64,000 bases of DNA from Bauldia litoralis (GTDB lineage Bacteria > Pseudomonadota > Alphaproteobacteria > Rhizobiales > Kaistiaceae), in contig NZ_FMXQ01000007.1 of assembly GCF_900104485.1 (NCBI RefSeq), forward strand, positions 1 to 64,000, in the 5' to 3' direction. Under the pieces are notes generated by a model. The model ran no database searches, was not told the DNA's origin, and saw only the letters and a program-made list of their open reading frames with translations. The number at the start of each line of letters is the position of its first letter. Within the stretch, counting starts at the first letter, position 1. Made by a program: the position numbers and the translations under genes. Positions 1-8,102 of the stretch are shown in pieces.

Positions 1-454
1 CGCTTCAGAAGCACCCGCCGCGGTGGTTTGGGCGAACGCACCGTCTGGGCTGACGGAGGCGAGGCGGCTCCTCAAGGACGGCGCGCCTCTAGACCACCAG
101 GGATGTCCGTCCGGGTTTCCCCTTTGCGGCCTGTCCCAGGCTGACCCCTGTCCGCCTTTAGCGCAGCCTTTGGAGCCTCGCGCGGCCGGCGCGTCTGACG
201 GCGCCGGCTGACGGCTTACGAGCCTCCGTCGATCGCGTGCGAGACGACCGGCGGACACCGCACCCCGCTCCGCCACACGAACGCCTCCGGACGGCGCCCC
301 TCGGTGAGCGGGGATGCGACGAGGATACGGGCGGATCGGACGAGGGGGATTTGTTTTTTGTTATGCCCGGTGGTGGGGCGGGCGCTGGCCGGGCCGACGA
401 GCCCGGCCATGACCGGGAGACGCGACCGGAAGGCCAGGCTTCTGGCGCGGGCGA

Positions 455-508
455 GCGCCCCCTCCACCACCCTTCGGGCGGTCCCCCTCCCCCGTGAACG
501 GGGGAGGA
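455..508 (+). repeat. palindromic intergenic repeat, copy 1 of inverted pair
   Basis: This stretch reads CGCCCCCTCCACCAC, then a TTCG-centred stem, then GGTCCCCCTCCCCC and a final GGGGGAGGA. The reverse complement of 569-627 gives nearly the same string, so the two are diverged inverted copies of one element. Each copy also carries internal stem-loops, for example CCCCC(GTGAAC)GGGGG. Elements of this composition are common between genes in alphaproteobacteria. Confidence 0.7.
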
Positions 509-568
509 TCGCGGTGGCGACGGGAGGCGTATCCGGCGCTGACGGTTGGTGCGGCGGCGACGGGTTCG

Positions 569-627
569 TCCTCCCCTGCGAAGCGGGGGAAGGGGACCGC
601 CGCGAAGCGGTGGTGGAGGGGGCGCTC
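569..627 (-). repeat. palindromic intergenic repeat, copy 2 of inverted pair
   Basis: This is the inverted partner of 455-508. It holds CCTCCCCTGCGAAGCGGGGG, then GGGACCGCCGCGAAGCGGTGG and TGGAGGGGGCG. Two internal hairpins, each with a CGAAGCG-type loop, are visible. The pair encloses about 60 bases. Confidence 0.7.
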
Positions 628-704
628 GGCGCTGACGGCGCACTGGAAACATTAACCGAGGGGATGGCGTTGACGTGTGCAAGGCACTCTGTCCATCCAC
701 CCGC

Positions 705-734
705 CGTCATCCTCGGGCTTGACCCGAGGATCGG
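705..734 (+). repeat. 30-bp perfect inverted repeat, left arm
   Basis: The 30 bases beginning CGTCATCCTCGGGC and ending GAGGATCGG are the exact reverse complement of 814-843. Each arm contains its own small palindrome, CCTCGGGCTTGACCCGAGG. This element type is frequent between genes in Hyphomicrobiales. No protein is encoded. Confidence 0.85.
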
Positions 735-813
735 GTACCTGCTCCGCGACGTCAGGGCGGTTACGCCAGCGATATCGCCTTCGCCCTATCGGTCTCGGCT
801 CGCGTGGCCCCGG

Positions 814-843
814 CCGATCCTCGGGTCAAGCCCGAGGATGACG
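814..843 (-). repeat. 30-bp perfect inverted repeat, right arm
   Basis: This is the exact reverse complement of 705-734, separated from it by 79 bases. The pair could fold into a long hairpin in RNA or act as a bidirectional end signal, but no gene lies close enough on either side to decide. Confidence 0.85.
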
Positions 844-1059
844 GTGGAGGGGGGGCGAATGGAGCTGCCAGCCACCCGCGCTTGAGCAGGGATGGCGCGG
901 CCCGATCGCCGAGATCGACGTGAGCTACGACTCGGGCGCCAGCCTGGCGGAGCTTAGCGGGTGAGCGCGCCGTGCCCGGCCAGCCTGCCACATTGCGCGT
1001 CGCCTTTGTCGGATCACCCGGCTAGGCTGTCACCGACGCCATCGATGGAGGACGCCGCC

Positions 1060-1998
1060 ATGCGGAACGCCGCACCGCAACTCATCCTCGGCCTTGCCGG
1101 GCTGCTCATGTTGTCCGGCGGCGCGGCGGCGCAGTCGCGGCAGTTTGATTGCGGCGGCGGCGCATTCGTTTCGGTGACGGTGTCCGGGCCGAACTCCGTC
1201 GTCGCCGGGCCGCTCGACGGGCAGATGATGACGCTGTTCCAGAGCCCCAATAACCCGATGCATTTCATCAATGGCGACTATGGCGTCGTCCTCTCGCCGG
1301 ACCAGACTCGGGTCCAGGTCGAGGTGCCGGAGGATGCCGGGCGGATCTGCGTCTTCGGCGCCGCGGCCAACAACCAGCCGCCGCCCGCGCCGCCCCGTCC
1401 GCAGCCTCCGCCGCCGCCACAACAGCGACAGCAGCAGGCGACCGGGCAGGGGCCGTCGCGCCAGTTCTTCTGCGGCGAGGACAGCTTCGTCACCGTCACC
1501 GTGTCCGGCCCCAATACCATTCTCGCCGGGCCGATCGACGGGATGATGATGACGATGCAGCAGGATCCCAACCGGCCGATGGACTTCTTCTTCCAGGACT
1601 ACGGGCTGACCATCTCGCCCGACCAGTTGCATATCGACATCGACATTCCCGACTTCGGCCGCATCGGCTGCCAGTTCGGCGCCGGGGCCGGCGTGCCACA
1701 ACCGCCGCCGCCGACGGCGACACCCCAGCCCCAGCCGCCCGCCCAGGCCGCCGGTTTCCCGATTGCGGCGCGGTCGTGGGGCGGCACGGTGCGGGCCGGT
1801 CCCGGGGTCAACTTCCAGAAGATCGCCAGCCTGCCCGAGGGCGAGCAGATCACCGTTCTGGAGCAGGTGGATGCGCCCTTCTTCCAGGAGCGGCCGTGGT
1901 TCCGCATCTCGTTCCGGGGGCAAACCGGTTTTCACTGGGGCGGCATCATCTGCCCGATCGGACGGCCGGTGCCCGGCATGTACGAGGTGTGCAACTGA
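1060..1998 (+). CDS. exported protein with two tandem repeats and a C-terminal SH3-like domain
   Basis: The 312-residue protein has a signal peptide (MRNAAPQLILGLAGLLMLSG, cleavage near AAAQ). Two homologous modules of about 75 residues follow. Each starts RQF-C-G and contains VTVSGPN, AGPxDG, MMT and LSPDQ/ISPDQ motifs, and they are joined by a Pro/Gln-rich linker. After a second Pro-rich linker comes a bacterial SH3-type domain (VRAGPGVNFQKIASLPEG, then GFHWGGIICP). SH3 domains of this kind often bind cell wall or other envelope partners, but the function here is unknown. I start at 1060 because GGAG lies 9 bases upstream and the signal peptide begins there. Earlier in-frame starts (961, 1045) would add a poor leader. 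Confidence 0.75.
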   Translation: MRNAAPQLILGLAGLLMLSGGAAAQSRQFDCGGGAFVSVTVSGPNSVVAGPLDGQMMTLFQSPNNPMHFINGDYGVVLSPDQTRVQVEVPEDAGRICVFGAAANNQPPPAPPRPQPPPPPQQRQQQATGQGPSRQFFCGEDSFVTVTVSGPNTILAGPIDGMMMTMQQDPNRPMDFFFQDYGLTISPDQLHIDIDIPDFGRIGCQFGAGAGVPQPPPPTATPQPQPPAQAAGFPIAARSWGGTVRAGPGVNFQKIASLPEGEQITVLEQVDAPFFQERPWFRISFRGQTGFHWGGIICPIGRPVPGMYEVCN

Positions 1999-2053
1999 GG
2001 GAGCCGGGAGGGGCGAGAGGCCCGGCGTCGGCAGGGTGTAGCGGCCGCCGCGG

Positions 2054-3148
2054 CTATCGCACGATCCGGATGCGCTTCGCCGCGCGGGTGATGCCGGTAT
2101 AGAGCCAGCGGGCGGCATTCTCGCGGAAGGCGAAGCTTTCGTCGAACAGGATGACGTCGTCCCATTGCGAGCCCTGCGCCTTGTGGACGGTGAGCACGTA
2201 ACCGAAGTCGAAGGCGTCGGAGCGGCGGCGGGCGGGCGGCGCAAGCGCCTCGGCCGTGCCGTCGAAATAGGCGGGGTTGATTGTCGCGACAGTGTTGGCC
2301 CGGCCGGTGGCGCCGTCTTCCGGCGTCAGCGCGTAGCGAAGAAGGCCCTTGCGCGGCACCCGGACCTTGTCGACCCGCCACAGGCTGCCGTTGAGCAGGC
2401 CGCGCTTGCGATCGTTGCGCAGGCACACCAGCACGTCGTCGGCGACCGGCGTCGGGCTGTCGCGTCCGAGCAGTTCGCGAATGCGGGTGTTGTACTTCTG
2501 GCGGGTGACGTTGCGGCCGACCAGCACCTGGTCAGCGCCGGTCACGGCCTCCGGGTCGATCTCGTTGCGCGAGATGACGGCGCTTTCGCCGAACACGCCA
2601 TATTCCAGCCGGCCCCCCTCGCGCACGATCATCGACAGGCGGACGATCGGGTCGCCGGCGGCCTGGCGGTGGACCTCGGTCAGCATCACGTCGGGCTCGG
2701 CATTGGTGAAATAGCCGCCGCCGGCGACCGGAGGAAGCTGCGCCGGATCGCCGAGCACCAGCACCGGCGTGCCGAAGGAGAGCAGGTCGCGGCCGATCTC
2801 CTCGTCGACCATCGAGCATTCGTCGATGACGATCAGCGATGCCTTGGCGGCGGCGCTGTCGTCGTTGAGCATGAAGGTCGGGCCCGACTCGTCCTCGCCG
2901 CGCATCCGGTAGATCAGGCTGTGGATCGTGCCGGCGCCCTTGCAGCCCTTGCCGCGCATGACATGGGCGGCCTTGCCGGTATAGGCGGCGAACAGGGTGT
3001 CGCCGCTGACGCTTTCGGCGAGGTGCCGCGCGAGGGTGGTCTTGCCGGTACCGGCATAGCCGAACAGCCTGAACAGCGGCTTGTCCGCCGCCTTCAGCCA
3101 GTCGGCCACCGCCTTGAGTGCCGAATCCTGCTCGCTCGACCATTGCAT
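2054..3148 (-). CDS. RecD-like/UvrD-type ATP-dependent helicase
   Basis: The 364-residue protein is a superfamily 1 helicase of the small RecD2/Dda type. It has a Walker A motif GYAGTGKTT at about residues 30-38 and a Walker B region VIDECSMVDE at about 108-117. GDPAQLPPV (motif III) is present. The C-terminal UvrD_C_2 signature TVHKAQGSQWDDV is followed by YTGITRA. These define an AAA_30 ATPase plus the UvrD-like C-terminal fold. It lacks the RecD N-terminal domain and has no recBC neighbours, so it is a stand-alone helicase probably acting in repair or replication restart rather than part of RecBCD. It is transcribed alone, convergent with the gene at 1060. Confidence 0.85.
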   Translation of the reverse strand: MQWSSEQDSALKAVADWLKAADKPLFRLFGYAGTGKTTLARHLAESVSGDTLFAAYTGKAAHVMRGKGCKGAGTIHSLIYRMRGEDESGPTFMLNDDSAAAKASLIVIDECSMVDEEIGRDLLSFGTPVLVLGDPAQLPPVAGGGYFTNAEPDVMLTEVHRQAAGDPIVRLSMIVREGGRLEYGVFGESAVISRNEIDPEAVTGADQVLVGRNVTRQKYNTRIRELLGRDSPTPVADDVLVCLRNDRKRGLLNGSLWRVDKVRVPRKGLLRYALTPEDGATGRANTVATINPAYFDGTAEALAPPARRRSDAFDFGYVLTVHKAQGSQWDDVILFDESFAFRENAARWLYTGITRAAKRIRIVR

Positions 3149-3215
3149 GGGCGTCGGTCTAGCGGAGGCGGCGCCATCCGGCCAGCCTCGCGGCCGGCCG
3201 GCGCGTTTGCCGGGC

Positions 3216-4028
3216 TCAGACGATCAGGAAATCGTCGGCGTCGAGCGTGTGATTGCCGCTGACCTTGGCGAAGAGAACCTTCGATTCGCCGCCGGCGCCG
3301 TCGGCGTCGTAGTAGAGCTTCTCCGGGCCCTTCTTGCTTTCCTTGAAGATCAGGAACTGGTCGTCGGTCTTGGCCTTCTTGCCGACAACGAAATTCTTGT
3401 CGGAGATGCCTTCGTCCTTCATGCCCTTGAAGGCCTTGAAGATGTCGGCATCGAGCCAGATCGAGTCGGTTCCGCCACCCTTGCCCTTCAGGTAGTTCCA
3501 GTCCTTGATCGTATCGACATTGTTCTTGGGATTGAGCTTGGTGTCGAAGACGAAGGCGTCGTCGCCGGCCGATCCCTTCAGCTTGTCGTGGCCTCGGCCG
3601 CCATGGATCTCGTCATTGCCGCCGTAGCCGACGATCTTGTCCTTGCCGTCGAAGCCGTAAAGCTTGTCGCCGCCTTCGTCGAAGGAGCCGAGGATGGTGT
3701 CATTGCCGTCGAACAGCTTGTTCTGGACATAATTCTTCCAGTTGCCGTCGTAGACCGCGTCGAGAAATTTCGTCGCGCTGATCTTCATGTTCGAGATCTT
3801 GTAGAAATCGTCCCCGCCAAACTCCTTGACGTTGATGATGAAGATCTTGCCCTTGTCGATCTTGCCATTCTTGTTGACGTGGACATTGCCGGTCAACCGG
3901 ACTTCGATGCCGTCCCTTACGATAACGAGCTCGCCGTCGTCGTTGGCCAGCCCCTGGCCCTTCATCGTCTTCGGAATCTCGTTCAGCTTGCTGTTGTCGC
4001 TTGCTGCGGTAGCGTCAAATGTCGGCAT
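3216..4028 (-). CDS. RTX-type calcium-binding repeat protein (paralogue A)
   Basis: The 270-residue protein has no signal peptide. A novel N-terminal region (residues 1-110) is followed by glycine/aspartate nonapeptide repeats (DKLYGFDGKDKIVGYGGND, IHGGRGHDKLKGSAGDD) that match the GGxGxDxLx calcium-binding consensus. Next comes the block FVFDTKLNPKNNVDTI, then a tail ending DADDFLIV. A hydrophobic C-terminus after DD is typical of uncleaved type I secretion signals, so export by a type I system is likely, but no such system is nearby. I start at 4028 because GAGGAGAG lies 10 bases upstream, not at the longer frame start 4073. Three relatives occur at 6785, 36374 and 47446. Confidence 0.8.
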   Translation of the reverse strand: MPTFDATAASDNSKLNEIPKTMKGQGLANDDGELVIVRDGIEVRLTGNVHVNKNGKIDKGKIFIINVKEFGGDDFYKISNMKISATKFLDAVYDGNWKNYVQNKLFDGNDTILGSFDEGGDKLYGFDGKDKIVGYGGNDEIHGGRGHDKLKGSAGDDAFVFDTKLNPKNNVDTIKDWNYLKGKGGGTDSIWLDADIFKAFKGMKDEGISDKNFVVGKKAKTDDQFLIFKESKKGPEKLYYDADGAGGESKVLFAKVSGNHTLDADDFLIV

Positions 4029-4124
4029 CGGTTTGGAACTCTCCTCGGGCCTGCCCAGCGCGGCCGCGAACACTCGCGATGAAGCCCAATCGTGTCAAGA
4101 TTTTGCCGTCGCCGGTATTAAATT

Positions 4125-4913
4125 TCATGTACGGCGGCCGAGGGCGAGCGCGGCAAAATAGACGAGTGCGCTGAGCACGGTGATGCAGAAGCTGACCGGC
4201 CAGTCGCTGTAATAGGCGATGGCGATTCCCAACCATGCCTGGACGAGGGCGAGACCGCAGGCGAGCGCCAGGCCCGGCCACAGGCGGGAGGTGAGGCGCT
4301 GGGCCGCGGCGGGCGGGCCGATCAGCAGCGTGAAGACCAGCAGCACGCCGACGATCTGGACCGACTGGGCCACCGCCAGCGCCGTGATCGCCAGAAACAG
4401 CGTGCCGATCAGCCTGAGCCGCACGCCGCGTGCTTCTGCCAGTTCCGGCTGCAGGCTGGCGAAGAGCAGTGGGCGGCCGATCGCCGCCAGCGCCGCCAGC
4501 GCCGCGGCGCCGAGCACGACCAGCCAGCCGAGCATCTCGGCCGAAACGGCAAGAACGTTGCCGAACAGGATCGCCGTCGCCTGCAGGGTTGTCGACGTAT
4601 TGAGATTGAGGAACAGGAGGCCGAAGCCGAGCGCCAGGGTCAGGATGATGCCGACGGCGACATCGCGGCCGCTGAGCCGCTCGCCGAGAAGGCCCATGCC
4701 GGTGCCGGCGGCAAGGGTAAAGACGAGCATGCCCCAAAGCGGCGCAACGCCGACAAGAGCGGCGCCGGTGGCCCCGGCGAAACCGACATGCGAAAGCGCA
4801 TGGCCGGCGAAGGTCTGGCCGCGCAGCACCAGGAAATAGCCAACCGCGCCGGCGACCAGCGCGACGATGCCGCTCGCCGCGAACGCCCGCAGCATGAAAT
4901 CATAGGTGAGCAT
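4125..4913 (-). CDS. Zn/Mn-type ABC transporter, membrane permease
   Basis: The 262-residue, very hydrophobic ABC-3 family permease (ZnuB/AztB/MntB type) starts MLTYDFMLRAFAASGIVAL. It carries the family pattern LRGQTFAGHALSHVGFAG near residue 40, which is equivalent to the conserved FFGDxLAHxxLxG region. About eight membrane segments are visible. It forms the channel of the importer encoded with the ATPase (4900-5700) and binding protein (5697-6566). The start at 4913 overlaps the ATPase gene by 14 bases and gives the standard N-terminus. The longer frame from 4949 would overlap by 50. Confidence 0.85.
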   Translation of the reverse strand: MLTYDFMLRAFAASGIVALVAGAVGYFLVLRGQTFAGHALSHVGFAGATGAALVGVAPLWGMLVFTLAAGTGMGLLGERLSGRDVAVGIILTLALGFGLLFLNLNTSTTLQATAILFGNVLAVSAEMLGWLVVLGAAALAALAAIGRPLLFASLQPELAEARGVRLRLIGTLFLAITALAVAQSVQIVGVLLVFTLLIGPPAAAQRLTSRLWPGLALACGLALVQAWLGIAIAYYSDWPVSFCITVLSALVYFAALALGRRT

Positions 4914-5700
4914 GGTCGTGATGGTGCTCGCGTTCGATATGCTCGCCACCCGACATGACGAAGATCCGCCCGCTGGCGCGGATCACATCGATCTTGGTGC
5001 CGTAGAGGCGGGAGAGGGTTTCCGGCGTCACCACCTCGTCGACCGTGCCGAGGACCGCCGCCCCGCCGCCAAGGTAGAGGACCTGGTCGATCGCGCCGAG
5101 GAGCTGGTTCAGTTCATGGGCGCTGAACAGCACGGTCAGCCCGAACTCCTTCGACAGGCGGCGGACGAGGGTGACGATCACATGCTGCTGATGCTGGTCG
5201 AGGCTGATCAGCGGTTCGTCGAGGAGGAGCAGGCGAGGCCGGCCGATCAGCGCCTCGGCGATGAGGAGCCGCTGGCGCTGGCCGCCGGACATCGCCGAAA
5301 AGGGACGCTCGGCCAATGCCACGCCGTCGACGGCCTCGAGCGCCCAGTCGATGTCGCGCCGCGCCGCGGCCGAGACGATCGGCAGGCCGAAGCGATGTCC
5401 AGCCACCGATGCGGCGAGAAAGGCCCGGCCGGAGAGGCCGACATCGGGCGGGGCGGCGTGGGTCTGGGGCAGGTAGCCGATCGCCGCATGACCCTGGCCG
5501 ACGGGTTCTCCGAACACCGCGATCCGCCCGGCCTGCGGTCGCCTCAGGCCGAGGATGGCCCGCATCAGCGTCGTCTTGCCCGAGCCGTTGGGGCCGAGCA
5601 GGCCGACGAAGGCGCCTTCCGCGATATCGAGGCTGATATCGGAGAGCAGCGACCTGCCGCCGACCGACAGGGTCAGGTGGTCGAGGGAGATCGCACTCAA
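4900..5700 (-). CDS. Zn/Mn-type ABC transporter, ATP-binding protein
   Basis: The 266-residue ATPase has Walker A GPNGSGKT at residues 36-43, the Q-loop in YLPQTHAAP, the signature MSGGQRQR at 138-145, and Walker B LLLLDEP at 158-164. The C-terminus is a histidine-rich tail (HIEREHHHDHAHL) that could bind zinc on the cytoplasmic side. The start codon appears to be TTG at 5700, overlapping the TGA of the upstream binding-protein gene as TTGA, which suggests translational coupling. It energises the permease at 4125-4913. Confidence 0.85.
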   Translation of the reverse strand: MSAISLDHLTLSVGGRSLLSDISLDIAEGAFVGLLGPNGSGKTTLMRAILGLRRPQAGRIAVFGEPVGQGHAAIGYLPQTHAAPPDVGLSGRAFLAASVAGHRFGLPIVSAAARRDIDWALEAVDGVALAERPFSAMSGGQRQRLLIAEALIGRPRLLLLDEPLISLDQHQQHVIVTLVRRLSKEFGLTVLFSAHELNQLLGAIDQVLYLGGGAAVLGTVDEVVTPETLSRLYGTKIDVIRASGRIFVMSGGEHIEREHHHDHAHL

Positions 5701-6566
5701 GACGAGGGCGCCGACAGGGCCTTTTCCGTTGCGTCGAGCTGGTCGAGCATCCAGCCGACATAGCTCCCGCCTTCCGGCATGGTCTCGGTTATCCCGACGA
5801 CCGGCAGGCCGGATTCCTGCGCAACGGCGAGGAGGCGCTCGGTCAACGGGTCAACGACCTGGCTGTTGTAGAAGAGGACCTTGACCTCACCGTCGCGGAT
5901 ATCGGCTTCGAGGCCGGCGATCTGGCGGGCCGACGGCTCGCTCTCGTTGTGGATCGCCCGCTGGAAATCCTCGTTGCGCATGTCGAGGCCGAGGGCTTCG
6001 GCCATCAGCCCGAAGACCGGCTCCGTCGCCGTCACCGGCGCACCGGAATGACGCTCGCGGATCGTCTCGATCGTTTGATTCAATTCCTGAAGCGATGCGA
6101 CGAAGGCATTGCTGCGGCTCCGGTATTCCGCCGCGCCTTCCGGATCCATGGATGTCAGCTCTTCGGCCAGCGCGGCGGCGAGCGCCGGCATGGCGCGCGG
6201 GTCGTACCAAAGGTGCGGATTGTCGCCCTCGACCGCGCCGACCAGTCCGGCGACGTCGATGACGACGCGGTCGGCTGGGTCGGAAGCGTCGACGAGGCGC
6301 TCCATCCAGTGGTCATACTCGGCGCCGTTCATGATCACGATCCGCGCGTCGGCGACCGCCCGGGCGACCGATGCCGGGGGCTCGAAGTCGTGCGGATCCG
6401 CCTCGGCGCTGACGACGACGCTTTCGACCGAGACACGGTCGCCACCGATCGCGACAGCGACCTCGCCATAGAAGTTCGCGGCGGCGACGACCGGGATCGG
6501 CACGTCGGCGGCCTGGACGGCGAGGGGAAAGGCAATGAGAGTTGCGGCGGCAAGCAGGGATTTCAT
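5697..6566 (-). CDS. Zn/Mn-type ABC transporter, periplasmic metal-binding protein
   Basis: The 289-residue cluster A-I (TroA/ZnuA family) solute-binding protein has a signal peptide ending near residue 19 (VQAAD). Family ligands are visible: His59 in ADPHDFEPP and His118 in NPHLWYDP. The position usually occupied by the third His is TEPVFGLMA, so Glu182 may substitute. There is no His-rich loop as in classical ZnuA. The gene is first in a three-gene operon with the ATPase and permease, and a Zur-like palindrome lies 25-40 bases upstream. I therefore favour zinc, with manganese possible. Metal specificity cannot be fixed from sequence. Confidence 0.85.
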   Translation of the reverse strand: MKSLLAAATLIAFPLAVQAADVPIPVVAAANFYGEVAVAIGGDRVSVESVVVSAEADPHDFEPPASVARAVADARIVIMNGAEYDHWMERLVDASDPADRVVIDVAGLVGAVEGDNPHLWYDPRAMPALAAALAEELTSMDPEGAAEYRSRSNAFVASLQELNQTIETIRERHSGAPVTATEPVFGLMAEALGLDMRNEDFQRAIHNESEPSARQIAGLEADIRDGEVKVLFYNSQVVDPLTERLLAVAQESGLPVVGITETMPEGGSYVGWMLDQLDATEKALSAPSS

Positions 6567-6590
6567 TGAGTGCGCTCCTGAGAAGAACGC

Positions 6591-6606
6591 AACGTTATAA
6601 CATTAC
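6591..6606 (-). promoter_or_regulatory. candidate Zur-type operator
   Basis: The sequence AACGTTATAACATTAC contains the perfect palindrome GTTATAAC (6594-6601) in an AT-rich patch of otherwise GC-rich DNA. It sits 25-40 bases upstream of the start codon of the metal importer operon. It resembles the GTTATAnnATAAC core of known Zur boxes. This is pattern resemblance only. Confidence 0.5.
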
Positions 6607-6784
6607 ATATTGCGTTGCAATGGAGATTTGGCCGCCAGATTCATATCGAGAGCCGGATCACGCAGAATCGCCAAGCGTCATGCGTGACAAGAAAAAAAAT
6701 TCAAAGGTTCGGGGAGAGCGTAAATCCTCATCCCGGAGCGAGCAAAAAAAGCTTCAAGCCGCCAGGTTCAGTAACATTCCAGGG

Positions 6785-7420
6785 TCAGTCAAACAAGAAA
6801 TGGTAGTAGGTGATGTCCAGGTCTTTGTCGAGTTTGGCCACTTCCGTGTGGCCGCCATCTTCGTTGGCGTTGTAGTCGTACCAGACAATACCCTTCTTTT
6901 TGTTGTATCCAAAGTAATCGTCCTCGTCCTTTGCGCGCTTTCCTATCCTGACAATGTCCTGCGGCATGTGGCCGATGGCCTCGAAGCCACTTGTGAAGAT
7001 GGTGCGGCTGAAGTGAAGGAAGTCGGCATTCGGCTTGAAGTCGACGATCGTGTCGAGGTTGCCCTCGGAATAGGGGGTTGAGTTGAAGACGAAGTGATCG
7101 TTGCCCTTTCCGCCCTTGAGGCGGTCTTCGCCCAGGCCGCCGTAGAGCCGGTCGTCCCCCTTGTTTCCGATCAGGACATCGTCGCCGATCCCACCGTAAA
7201 GGGTATCATCTCCGGATTGGCCACGAAGCTTGGACTGACCAGCTCCGTAATAGTTGAGGATGTCGTCTCCGCCGCCGCCCTTGAACTTGACGTAGGGGGC
7301 ATCTACCGTGTTCTTGCTGTTGCTCGTCAACTGATCGTCGCCGCCTTTACCGTACATTTCGGAATAGACGCCGAGTATTATGTTGTCTTTGTTGTTTCCT
7401 ACGTAGATATCATCTGCCAT
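6785..7420 (-). CDS. RTX-type calcium-binding repeat protein (paralogue B)
   Basis: The 211-residue protein has no signal peptide. Repeats begin near the N-terminus and run through to about residue 115: MYGKGGDDQL, FKGGGGDDIL, LRGQSGDDTLYGGIGDD, LIGNKGDDRLYGGLGED, LKGGKGND. They match the RTX nonapeptide consensus. After them comes HFVFNSTPYSEGNLDTI, the same block as in paralogues A, C and D, and a C-terminus ending YYHFLFD. Export by an unlinked type I secretion system is inferred. The region is visibly less GC-rich than its neighbours. It is a single-gene unit between the metal importer and infA, and its Shine-Dalgarno sequence is weak. Confidence 0.8.
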   Translation of the reverse strand: MADDIYVGNNKDNIILGVYSEMYGKGGDDQLTSNSKNTVDAPYVKFKGGGGDDILNYYGAGQSKLRGQSGDDTLYGGIGDDVLIGNKGDDRLYGGLGEDRLKGGKGNDHFVFNSTPYSEGNLDTIVDFKPNADFLHFSRTIFTSGFEAIGHMPQDIVRIGKRAKDEDDYFGYNKKKGIVWYDYNANEDGGHTEVAKLDKDLDITYYHFLFD

Positions 7421-7805
7421 TGGATTGGCTCAAACTCTTGCGTTTCGGCGAGGGCGGCGCGTCTCTTGTAACGGATTCGAACGGCATCTGACGAGGCCGG
7501 TTCGAAGCGGCAGATTGGGCCAATTCAGGCTCTCCGGCAAGCCTTCTCTAAGCGTTCGGGCGGGCGGCAAGCGTCACGACCCGATGAAGGGTGACCGACG
7601 GCGGCCGTTGCGGGCGGCGGACAGCCAGTATCGCAGCGGACCGAGAGAGCCTGAACCTGAATTCAAATGAAGAAGGTGAGGGCGTGTTCGCGCTGCAGCG
7701 CATCGCGCCTGCGGGAACCAATACCGGTGGCCACACGGTGGTGGGCCAGAAATCTTCCGGGCGCGCCGACTTAGGGCGCGCCCGGAGGAAGCAGGAAGCC
7801 GGAGC
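7421..7805. other. intergenic region between RTX gene B and infA
   Basis: No gene is evident. An 11-bp inverted repeat (TTCAGGCTCTC at 7524-7534, GAGAGCCTGAA at 7645-7655) encloses 110 bases and could fold into a structured RNA. The stretch also contains the likely infA terminator (7756-7786) and, near 7421, the promoter of RTX gene B. Confidence 0.45.
7756..7786 (-). terminator. likely terminator of the helicase-infA operon
   Basis: Twelve-bp perfect arms TCCGGGCGCGCC and GGCGCGCCCGGA flank a 7-base loop, 20 bases beyond the infA stop codon. Read on the minus strand, the stem is followed by AGATTTCT, a weak T-rich tail. Confidence 0.65.
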
Positions 7806-8078
7806 CTAGCGGCGCCGGAACTGCGGTCGGCGGGCGCCGCCGGCCGGGCCAGTGCCTTCCGACTTGTGCCGGAAGTTGATCCGGCCCTTGTCGAGGTCAT
7901 ACGGCGTCATCTCGACCCGGACCCGGTCGCCGGCGATGGTGCGGATGCGGAACTTGCGCATCTTGCCGGCGGCGTAGGCGAGGATCACGTGGTCATTGTC
8001 GAGCGTCACCCGGAAATTACCATCCGGGAGCACTTCGGTGACGGTGCCTTCGAATTCGAGGAGTTCTTCCTTTGCCAT
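7806..8078 (-). CDS. infA: translation initiation factor IF-1
   Basis: The 90-residue protein starts [20 protein letters not shown] and contains [19 protein letters not shown] and GRINFRHK. These are the S1-like OB-fold signatures of IF-1, which binds the 30S A site during initiation. Canonical IF-1 is about 72 residues. This one has an extra basic tail ending ARRPQFRRR, which suggests the extended alphaproteobacterial form or a second paralogue. It follows the DEAD-box helicase gene by 24 bases with a strong AAGGAG site, so the two are probably co-transcribed and may be a cold-response unit. Confidence 0.93.
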   Translation of the reverse strand: MAKEELLEFEGTVTEVLPDGNFRVTLDNDHVILAYAAGKMRKFRIRTIAGDRVRVEMTPYDLDKGRINFRHKSEGTGPAGGARRPQFRRR

Positions 8079-8102
8079 GTGTTTTCTCCTTTCCGGTCAG
8101 GC

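Larger units (their letters stand above)
1..1059. other. gene-free region with palindromic repeats
   Basis: I find no convincing gene in this stretch. The open frames here are short, run on both strands and have low-complexity Arg/Pro/Ala-rich translations. What it does hold is two pairs of inverted palindromic repeats, listed separately at 455-508 with 569-627 and at 705-734 with 814-843. A short stretch ending at the TGA at 961 reads like a protein tail (LEQGWRGPIAEIDVS and onward) but has no start or upstream coding sequence, so it is at best a remnant. Confidence 0.6.

Noticed and set aside
890-963. Protein-like tail ending at the TGA at 961
   Set aside because: It has no start, no upstream coding sequence and is too short, so it could be a remnant or chance.
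4911-4949. Longer permease start at 4949
   Set aside because: It overlaps the ATPase gene by 50 bases and adds a polar leader; homologues begin at MLTYDFM.
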